DNA from: Planctomycetota bacterium
Lineage (GTDB): Bacteria > Planctomycetota > OFTM77
Assembly: GCA_029260795.1 (NCBI GenBank)
Contig: JAJDCO010000024.1
Location: 1 to 64,000 of the forward strand
Length of the DNA stretch: 64,000 nt
Direction of reading: 5' to 3'
In this document: in pieces, positions 58,104 to 64,000 of the stretch
How positions within the stretch are numbered: the first letter of the stretch is position 1
How the letters are laid out: every line of letters begins with the position of its first letter
Position numbers and translations under genes: made by a program
Notes under the pieces: generated by a model
Seen by the model: only the letters and a program-made list of their open reading frames with translations
Told to the model about the DNA's origin: nothing
Database searches by the model: none

Positions 58104-60572
58104 TTGCGAAGCGCCTGGCTCATCCTCGTCATTCTGCTCGTCGCCGGACTCGGGATCGTCGTCTTGACGACGCAGGAGGACCCTCAGGTCGAAGGCGAAG
58201 CCGGCAGCTCGACCCCAGCCCCTGCGTCCGAAGTACGCGGCATGAGGGCGACTCCGGTGTCGACCGAACCGGAAGCCGAGACCGTCATCGAGGACGATCG
58301 CCCCTCTCAGGGTTCTCAGGTGACGGAGGCCCGAACGGCGAGCACTGACGGCCGGGCGACCGTCACCCTGTCCGGTTGGACGCAGGACGACCCAGGACAG
58401 CCGCTCTCGGGCGTGACCGTCGTCGCTCTTCTTGAGGGGACGAACGACGAGATCGGCTCCACAACGAGCGATGACAGTGGCCGCTTCTCGATCCACGTGG
58501 CTCCGGGACGCTATGACGTCGTGGCTCGTCAGCCTGGCTTCGTGCCCGACCGCCTTCCTTCAGTCGAGGCGCCGCGGGACGGCGTGATCTTTCGACTCCG
58601 CGCCTGGGCGTTGCAGAGAGGCGTGGTGGTCGACGCAGTGACGAAGGAGCCGATCCCGGAGGTGCTCGTCGGTTTGCGATCCCGGGCCGAGGTCGAGAGC
58701 GAGCGCCTCACGCTCGAGGTTCGACCCGCCACCTGGCCGAAGGATCAAACCAGAACGAAGGACGACGGGACCTTCGCGATCGAAGAGATCGCCCCCGGCG
58801 AGTACGTCCTGCAGTTTCGACACCCGGGTTATCGCTCCTACGAGCAGGCCGTCGCGATCTCGCCGGGCCAGAGCAGTTTCATCATGGTGAAGCTGGATCG
58901 CGGCCTGACGTTGCGCGGGATCGTGCTCGACGATCAAGGCGGCGGAGTCGAGAGCGCCTTGGTGACAGTACATTCCGGGGAGGTCGCTCGCGGCCTGATG
59001 AGCTTGGTGCAGGTCGGTGGACTCATGAGCGCCCGCACGAGCGAGAGCGGGCGATTCGAGATTGGTCGGCTCGCACAAGGTGAGATTCGGCTTTCCGTGA
59101 CTGCCGATGGCTTCCTCCCAAAGATCGATGGACCGCATCTTTTCGAGGAGCAGGACCTCGAGGTCGAGATCCGCCTGCAGCGAGGCATCACAGTCTTCGG
59201 CACGGTCTACGACGGCGCCGAGCAGCCCTTTCCCGATGCCTCGATCCTCGGCATGCAGATCGACGAGCAGCAGCCGGTGACGACCTTTGCCGAAGTGGAC
59301 GGTCACTACGAGATCGGAGGCCTTCTTCCCGGCGAGTACGTCTTCTTCTGGGGCGAGCGGGAAGGCGATCCGAGTCGGTTCTTCACCGATCCGTTCCCGG
59401 TCACGATCACCGCTGAACCGACCCGGCAAGCCGTTGATCTTCGGCGAGTGTCGGCCGGCTCGGTAACGCTTTGGGGAACCGTCCGCGGGCCGGGCGGCCT
59501 CTTGAGCTCCGGCTCGGTTCAAGTGCTCCCGAACATCCGCGGCACGAGCCCTCTCGTGGGCGCGAAGAACGCTGAGATCGATGCTCGGGGCGGCTATCGC
59601 CTCGAAGGACTGGCGGGAGGATCGGCGGTGCTGATGGTCCAAGGCCTCGCCGACTTCAGCTCGGGAGCGCCGCTGTCGTACCAGCTCGTGCTGCCCGAAC
59701 GCGGTGAGCTGCGCTACGACGTGACGCTCCCGTCGGCGCTCGTGACCGGCCGGCTGGTCGGAGCGCCGATCCGGGGCGGCACGATCGAGTTGGGCCTGGC
59801 TGCAATGAAGACCGAGGGCCCGCTGGATGCCTTGCTCTCTCCGCGGGCTCAACACGAGCTCGATGCGAGCGGGAGCTTCTCACTCGGTCCGGTGCCCGCA
59901 GGCGAGTACACCCTGTTCGCGCACGTGGTGTTGGAAGACGGGTCGACCCGTTTCTGGACCGCCCCGAATGTGCGAGCACCGAGTCGACTCGGAGACATCG
60001 CGCTCGGCGACGACATCGGTACGCTGCACCTGCAGATCGAAGATGAGAGCAGTCGCCCGGTCGGCAACGCCATCGTGTCGATCGTCTCGGGACGCGGAGA
60101 GCATTTCCCGCGCGAGACCGCGCGCAGCAGCGATCCGAGCGGTCAGCTCGAGATCCCAGGCCTTCCGGCCGACACGTTGACGGTCGTCGTCTCGGCCCCC
60201 GACCGAGCGGTGGGACGTTTCGAGGTCCGCTTGGCGGCGGGTGCGAGCGTCGAGCGGCGGGTCGTTCTTCAGGCGAGCCATCGTCTCGAGGTCGTGGTGG
60301 TCGATGCCGACGATCGGCCGCGAGCCGGAGTGCTCGTCGATCTGCTCGATGCGTTCGGGGCGCCGCTCGCACAGCCCTATCACATGGCGAGCGCCGAAGA
60401 GGTCGCCTGGCGCGGCGGCGGTGGTCTCACCGACGAGGCGGGGCAGGTGTTCTTCGACGCGCTCGCCCGAGGTCGCTATCAACTGTGGGTGCACAGTGCG
60501 TCGGGAGTCGTGTCGCAAGCGGTGACCGTCACCGAAGAGGATCAGACCCGCGTGCGTGTCGTCGTGAACTGA
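58104..60572 (+). CDS. Exported CarboxypepD_reg multi-repeat protein
   Basis: This is an 822-residue protein with an N-terminal anchor or signal (WLILVILLVAGLGIVVLTT). About six CarboxypepD_reg-type Ig-like repeats follow, each with an LxGxVxDxxG start and a DGxYxIxxLxPGEYxL end: for example VTLSGWTQDDPGQPLSG, RGIVLDDQGGGVESALVTV, VFGTVYDGAEQPFPDAS, GHYEIGGLLPGEYVFFW. This type is common in planctomycete-like surface proteins; the repeats are binding or spacer modules. I use the TTG at 58104 with GAGGG upstream as the start. It follows the Clp gene by 233 bp with its own promoter likely. It is the intact relative of the two broken genes beside the FIST operon. Confidence 0.78.
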   Translation: MRSAWLILVILLVAGLGIVVLTTQEDPQVEGEAGSSTPAPASEVRGMRATPVSTEPEAETVIEDDRPSQGSQVTEARTASTDGRATVTLSGWTQDDPGQPLSGVTVVALLEGTNDEIGSTTSDDSGRFSIHVAPGRYDVVARQPGFVPDRLPSVEAPRDGVIFRLRAWALQRGVVVDAVTKEPIPEVLVGLRSRAEVESERLTLEVRPATWPKDQTRTKDDGTFAIEEIAPGEYVLQFRHPGYRSYEQAVAISPGQSSFIMVKLDRGLTLRGIVLDDQGGGVESALVTVHSGEVARGLMSLVQVGGLMSARTSESGRFEIGRLAQGEIRLSVTADGFLPKIDGPHLFEEQDLEVEIRLQRGITVFGTVYDGAEQPFPDASILGMQIDEQQPVTTFAEVDGHYEIGGLLPGEYVFFWGEREGDPSRFFTDPFPVTITAEPTRQAVDLRRVSAGSVTLWGTVRGPGGLLSSGSVQVLPNIRGTSPLVGAKNAEIDARGGYRLEGLAGGSAVLMVQGLADFSSGAPLSYQLVLPERGELRYDVTLPSALVTGRLVGAPIRGGTIELGLAAMKTEGPLDALLSPRAQHELDASGSFSLGPVPAGEYTLFAHVVLEDGSTRFWTAPNVRAPSRLGDIALGDDIGTLHLQIEDESSRPVGNAIVSIVSGRGEHFPRETARSSDPSGQLEIPGLPADTLTVVVSAPDRAVGRFEVRLAAGASVERRVVLQASHRLEVVVVDADDRPRAGVLVDLLDAFGAPLAQPYHMASAEEVAWRGGGGLTDEAGQVFFDALARGRYQLWVHSASGVVSQAVTVTEEDQTRVRVVVN

Positions 60573-60587
60573 GGAGAACCCGGAGCA

Positions 60588-60641
60588 CCGTCCCATCGGA
60601 GGCCCGTCCCATCGGAGGCCCGAATTCATTCGGGTGGGAGG
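60588..60641. repeat. Tandem plus palindromic repeat (family A)
   Basis: Two tandem CCCATCGGAGGCCCG units, then a palindrome CCCGAATTCATTCGGG and TGGGAGGTCG. The same module is present at 60947-60985, 8531-8606 and 12746-12790. Confidence 0.75.
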
Positions 60642-60673
60642 TCGTCAATCTTGCATCCGCTCGATCAGGCGGA

Positions 60674-60708
60674 TTCAACGTTCAACGCTCAACGCTCAAC
60701 GCTCAACG
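60674..60708. repeat. 7-bp tandem repeat, five copies
   Basis: Five consecutive 7-bp units: TTCAACG twice, then CTCAACG three times. This is a simple microsatellite in the spacer after the CarboxypepD_reg gene. Confidence 0.85.
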
Positions 60709-60798
60709 TTTAGATCTTCAAGTCGGCGCGCTGGAGCTTTTTGCAACGCTCGGGTTCAGCCTGGTGGTTGGACCTGCGATGGATTCGTGACGTTTGAA

Positions 60799-60900
60799 GA
60801 CCACTCTCTCACGCAGGTTCTTCGATCGAGTCTCTGCCCGAATTCGTGAGACGCCGTTGCTGGACGTGAGTGACGAGCTCCGTTCGCGTCTCTGTTCCCT
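60799..60900 (-). repeat. Bipartite dispersed repeat, minus orientation
   Basis: Unit of the roughly 100-bp family with its D end (ACTCTCTCACGCAGGTTCTT) at about 60802-60822 and its C end (GAGCTCCGTTCGCGTCTCTG) at about 60875-60894. It lies between the convergent ends of two genes. Confidence 0.7.
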
Positions 60901-60946
60901 GGAGGCCAAGCTTCACCCTGGTGTTGCAAAACGAAATGCTCCCGAC

Positions 60947-61053
60947 CATCCCCTCGGAGGCCCGAATTCATTCGGGTGGGAGGTCGTTCGCCCTTGCGAA
61001 ACCGTCGTGATGGTCGAGGGCGAATCCAGCGGACTAAAGTCCGCCCTCCGGTT
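60947..61053. repeat. Palindromic repeats A and B together
   Basis: The A module (CTCGGAGGCCCGAATTCATTCG, then GGTGGGAGGTCG) at about 60947-60986 is followed by the B module CCAGCGGACTAAAGTCCGCC at 61026-61045. The same A-B pairing is seen at 8531-8772 and 12746-12965. Confidence 0.75.
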
Positions 61054-61066
61054 GCACGTGCATAGG

Positions 61067-61210
61067 GTACAGAGACCCGAACGGAGTTCGACACGTCGCG
61101 CAACTTGATCCTCGTGGCCTGTCGGCGGGGCGGTTTGCTTTCGAAGAGCGTGGGAGAGAGAGCGGTGCGCGAGAAGCCCTCCCGCCGGTTCGCGTCTCTG
61201 TAACGATCGT
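61067..61210. repeat. Bipartite dispersed repeat with inverted ends
   Basis: A plus-orientation unit whose C end (TACAGAGACCCGAACGGAG, 61068-61086) is matched by an inverted copy at the far side (GGTTCGCGTCTCTGTA, 61187-61202), with the D end GTGGGAGAGAGAGCGGTG at about 61150-61167 inside. The 15-bp inverted ends and total length of about 145 bp are MITE-like. No target duplication was established. Confidence 0.72.
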
Positions 61211-61253
61211 CCCGCCGACGGCCGACGAGTGAGAAGGATCGACTCGGCCTCGA

Positions 61254-61976
61254 TCAGTCCGGACGTCCGGCTCGCTGTCGGTCGTAGCTCATCACGAACA
61301 AACCGCGGTTGGATTCGCCCGTGCTCTGGCGCATGTACAAGCGTCGCCGGCCGAGTGTGACCTCGAGGGTCACCGTGTCGTCGTTCGGGTGATTGGGGTC
61401 GTAGATCCGGAGCGTCATCGTGGTGCCGGAGCGCTCGTAGCCGTACACCAGGACCTGGTGGTTGTAGGACGGGTTGGCGAATCCGAAGCGGCGGATCAGG
61501 CAGATCGGCACGACCCAGCCGCGATCGATGCGGGCCTCGAGCGTTCGCAGCTCGCGGGGCACCGATCGACGCAGGCTCGTCAGGGGGCACCAGCGTCGCT
61601 CGCGGTCCGGACGCTGTTGCCACTCGAGGACCTTCGCCCACACACCTGGGACCAACGTCTCGGCTTGCCGACGGACGAGCCGCCAGTAGGCTTCCGAGCC
61701 GAGGCGCGGGCGCACCGGCGAGCGGTCGATCGACTGGCTCGACTCCCAGGCGTCGAGGACGCGATAGATCATGCCGCCGCACAAGCCGAAGTCGGTGCTC
61801 AGCTCCCAGCTCGTGAAGCCGAGCGGGACCTCGAGGGCGACCGGGAATCGATTCGCGTAGGCGAGTCCGTGTGACGACGGCCGAAACGCGAGCACCGTCG
61901 AGACCGGCTCCGTCTCATTCGCCCCTGCCGTCGGTCCGAGGATCGACACCCACAAGATCATCGCCAGGGTTCGCAT
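61254..61976 (-). CDS. Exported papain/C39-like cysteine peptidase-fold protein
   Basis: This is a 240-residue protein with a signal peptide (TLAMILWVSILGPTAGAN). The catalytic pattern of papain-like and C39-like peptidases is visible: FGLCGGM with Cys66, YNHQVLVYGY with His173, and IYDPNHP with Asp193. This C-x-G, NHQVxVYG and YDPN arrangement is the recurring plan of the peptidase C39-like family (bacterial papain superfamily). Proteolysis, transglutamination or a pseudo-enzyme are all possible. It starts 70 bp downstream of the thioredoxin-like/TPR gene on the same strand. No substrate is indicated. Confidence 0.72.
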   Translation of the reverse strand: MRTLAMILWVSILGPTAGANETEPVSTVLAFRPSSHGLAYANRFPVALEVPLGFTSWELSTDFGLCGGMIYRVLDAWESSQSIDRSPVRPRLGSEAYWRLVRRQAETLVPGVWAKVLEWQQRPDRERRWCPLTSLRRSVPRELRTLEARIDRGWVVPICLIRRFGFANPSYNHQVLVYGYERSGTTMTLRIYDPNHPNDDTVTLEVTLGRRRLYMRQSTGESNRGLFVMSYDRQRAGRPD

Positions 61977-62046
61977 CGTGCCGGCTCCGCATTCAGGAGT
62001 GGGATCGGCGCGCGTCGGCCGTCGCGAAGCGCGCCGGAGATCGTCT

Positions 62047-64000
62047 TCAGCGATCGCGGCCGGACCCGTCGTCGGAGTCCGCTCCACCATCACCATTGCC
62101 GCCATCACGGTTTCGACGTGGGCGTCGCTGGTTGCCCTGGTTGGCTCCCGGTCTGGGGCCGTCTCGCTCGTAGGCGGGAAGCTGCAGCAGCTCCGCGTCG
62201 AGGTTGGACAGCGCCGCGTCGAGGCGAGCCAGCCGCTCGGGCTGCTCGGTGGTCGTGAAGTGAGCTCGGAGTGTGCGCGCCGTGTCCGCGGGCGAGATGT
62301 TCAGCCCATCCAGAGTGGCGGCCGAGCCGGCCCGACGCTCGAAGGACGCCAGCAGCTTCGAGAGCGCTCCCTCGTCGTCCTTCCGTTCGAATGCGACCCG
62401 CGCCTGCCCGGCCAGCGACAGCGCGATGTAGTGTTCGGCCGAGTCGCGGTCATCCGGCAGGACCTCGATGGATTTCTCATAGTGACCGATCGCACGATCG
62501 TACGCCTCGAGCGCCGCCTCGTCGCGACCCTTGCGGCGATGGAACTCTGCCGTCACGAGAGACGCGAGTCCGGCATACCAGTGCAGGCTGGGCGAGGCGT
62601 TCTCTTGGCGGAGCATGTTCTCGTAGACGGCTTCAAGTCCTCGCAGGCCGCGATCGGCCAAGACTCGTCCGCGGAGGCGGTCATGCAGCGCGGCGGAGTC
62701 GGGGAACCGGGCGAGCCCGTCCTGGAGCACTCGGGACGCCTTGCCCACGGCGGCGAGCATGTTCAGGAAGTCGTAGTGCGCGACGATCTGTCCGTCCGTG
62801 CCTTCGGGGTGGCCCGCCAAGACCGAGTAGGCCGAGTGCACGTCGGTGAGCCATTGCTGAGGCCACTCTTCTTTGGCTCGAAGCGCTTTCATGATCGACT
62901 GGCGCCGTCCTTCGGCGTACAGGCCGAGCACCGCCATCGCGTTCCAGCTCGGCTCGCCGGCCGGCAAGGCCGCGACGGCCTTCTCGGCGCGCGCTTGTGC
63001 GGTCTCCGCATCCCCGAGATAGTGCGAGGCGAGTGCAATCACGGCATCGACGTTCCAGCCGCTGGCGCCGAGACGCTCGGCGGCTTGTGCGTTCGTGAGA
63101 GCGTCCTCGAACATCAGCTGGGTGAGATCGGCGGCGGTCTTCGCATCGGCGGCGAGGTTGCTTGCCGTCTCGGGATTGACGGCGTAGGCCAAGGAAGCCT
63201 CGGCGGCCTCGAGGTGCGCTATGGCGTCCTCCGGGCGGTCACGTGTCGCGCTCGCCTTGTCGTCGAGCGTCGATCCGAGTTCGACCCAGTTCATGGCGGG
63301 ACGGTAGCTGGCGGCCCCGGTGGCGAGCTTGCTCGACCAGGACTGGACATCGACCGCCTGCGATTGTCCATCGAGACCCTTCTGCACGACGGCGAGGGTC
63401 TTGGCATGCGGTGACCTTTCACCGAGGCGCTCGAGCGCCGCGACCAGCTTCTCGCGAGCGGCCTCGTTCATCGGCGTGCGGAGCGCTTCGAGGATCAGCC
63501 CGGTGGCATCGGTCGAGTCCGTTTGTGCCAGGGCGACGCGAGCGCGCTCGCTGAGCGCCGTATCGAGGCCGAAGATCGCCAAGCGCAAGAGATCGAGGGG
63601 CGCGGCCTCCGGATGCTCACGAGCCGCTTCCAGAAGCTTCGCGCGCATCTCCTTGTCGCCATCGCGGTAGGCGGCTTCGACCGCCAATCGATCCTCGATG
63701 TGCCGGCTCGCCACGCGCTCGAGGATCGGGCGATCTCCGCGAACGATGGTGCGCGGCTCGATCTCGCGGTTCGTGATGCCGTCGCGAATCGCTTGAAAGA
63801 CGGAGTCGGTGTCCCAGGCATAGAAGACGTCGTAGACCTCGGAGCCGTCGAGCTCGACCATGATGTGCCGAGGCGCGATCCTCTGACCGTCGAGGAACTT
63901 CTCGTACATCAATGGCTCGATCGCGATGTGCTCACCGCACGTCACGCTGCCGAAGCGCGGGCAGAGGATGCGCTCGCCCGTCTCGTCGTAGTCTCGAGGG
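62047..64000 (-). CDS. Thioredoxin-like/TPR protein, N-terminus beyond window
   Basis: The frame continues past the right edge of the window, so the N-terminus is missing; an in-window GTG at 63945 is not taken as the true start because coding texture (YDETGERILCPRFGSVTCGEH) runs through it. Visible are the end of a thioredoxin-like domain (FGSVTCGEHIAIEP, IMVELDGSEVYDVFYAWD) and about ten TPR-type helical repeats (LTNAQAAERLGASGWNVDAVIALASHYL, YENMLRQENASPSLHWYAGL). The C-terminal tail is basic and acidic low complexity (RRPRRNRDGGNGDGG). Exported thioredoxin-TPR proteins of this type occur in planctomycete-like genomes; the function is not known. Confidence 0.72.
   Translation of the reverse strand, partial: PRDYDETGERILCPRFGSVTCGEHIAIEPLMYEKFLDGQRIAPRHIMVELDGSEVYDVFYAWDTDSVFQAIRDGITNREIEPRTIVRGDRPILERVASRHIEDRLAVEAAYRDGDKEMRAKLLEAAREHPEAAPLDLLRLAIFGLDTALSERARVALAQTDSTDATGLILEALRTPMNEAAREKLVAALERLGERSPHAKTLAVVQKGLDGQSQAVDVQSWSSKLATGAASYRPAMNWVELGSTLDDKASATRDRPEDAIAHLEAAEASLAYAVNPETASNLAADAKTAADLTQLMFEDALTNAQAAERLGASGWNVDAVIALASHYLGDAETAQARAEKAVAALPAGEPSWNAMAVLGLYAEGRRQSIMKALRAKEEWPQQWLTDVHSAYSVLAGHPEGTDGQIVAHYDFLNMLAAVGKASRVLQDGLARFPDSAALHDRLRGRVLADRGLRGLEAVYENMLRQENASPSLHWYAGLASLVTAEFHRRKGRDEAALEAYDRAIGHYEKSIEVLPDDRDSAEHYIALSLAGQARVAFERKDDEGALSKLLASFERRAGSAATLDGLNISPADTARTLRAHFTTTEQPERLARLDAALSNLDAELLQLPAYERDGPRPGANQGNQRRPRRNRDGGNGDGGADSDDGSGRDR

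Noticed and set aside
60674..60708. Iterons of a replication origin
   Set aside because: Five 7-bp units without AT-rich DNA, DnaA boxes or a replication gene nearby; a microsatellite is simpler.

Overview
The window is GC-rich bacterial DNA with densely coded but frequently interrupted genes and an unusually large share of exported proteins. Most genes have an N-terminal signal peptide or a single anchor, and their domain content is carboxypeptidase-regulatory (CarboxypepD_reg) repeats, C-type-lectin plus LamG plus PKD-like stacks, PD40-type propellers, gluzincin proteases, S9/S15/S33 hydrolases, a MauG/CcpA-type dihaem peroxidase and a thioredoxin-like/TPR protein. This mix is most familiar to me from Planctomycetota or a similar free-living, protein-secreting lineage. 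No rRNA, ribosomal protein or other marker gene is present, so that assignment is an inference from style only.

Layout. 1-4.0 kb is a decayed accessory zone: a GIY-YIG protein, a broken IS3-like transposase, a DUF2283 gene with an early stop, a RelE/ParE toxin-antitoxin pair, a tRNA-like 3' end and a GDSL/SGNH gene with an internal stop. 4.2-15.8 kb holds small and secreted proteins, a TauD/TfdA-type dioxygenase, a beta-propeller protein, the monomeric NADP isocitrate dehydrogenase, a retropepsin-like protein and a dihaem peroxidase. 16.1-18.2 kb is an OmpR-type two-component pair. 18.2-26.2 kb holds an M61-like peptidase, a histidine phosphatase, an S33 peptidase, a PD40-propeller protein, a haemolysin-III-like membrane protein and a DUF1579 protein. 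26.3-32.1 kb is a FIST-histidine kinase pair flanked on both sides by frameshifted CarboxypepD_reg genes and an orphan receiver-domain stump.

32.1-40 kb has an unknown secreted protein divergent from a tight three-gene cassette: two DUF4139-like proteins and a 1089-residue CLCA-like metalloprotease. 40.6-47.7 kb holds a CocE-type hydrolase, an SRPBCC protein, an oligopeptidase B-like S9 peptidase, a GT39-type membrane protein and a small membrane protein. 48-52.9 kb holds a lectin/LamG/PKD protein and a second GT39-like protein. 53-58 kb holds a small basic protein, a THUMP/RlmL-type RNA methyltransferase and an FHA-ClpC-like AAA+ operon. 58-64 kb holds a large CarboxypepD_reg protein, a repeat-filled spacer, a papain/C39-like exported protein and a thioredoxin-like/TPR protein that runs off the window.

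Two window-scale patterns stand out. First, the long intergenic spaces are largely filled by a few dispersed repeat families: a roughly 100-bp bipartite unit (about eight copies) and short palindrome-plus-tandem units. One palindromic unit has become the C-terminus of a gene. Second, many genes are broken (three in-frame stops, two frameshifts and several stumps). This means either active gene decay or residual assembly/sequencing errors, and it should be resolved before the proteins are interpreted.
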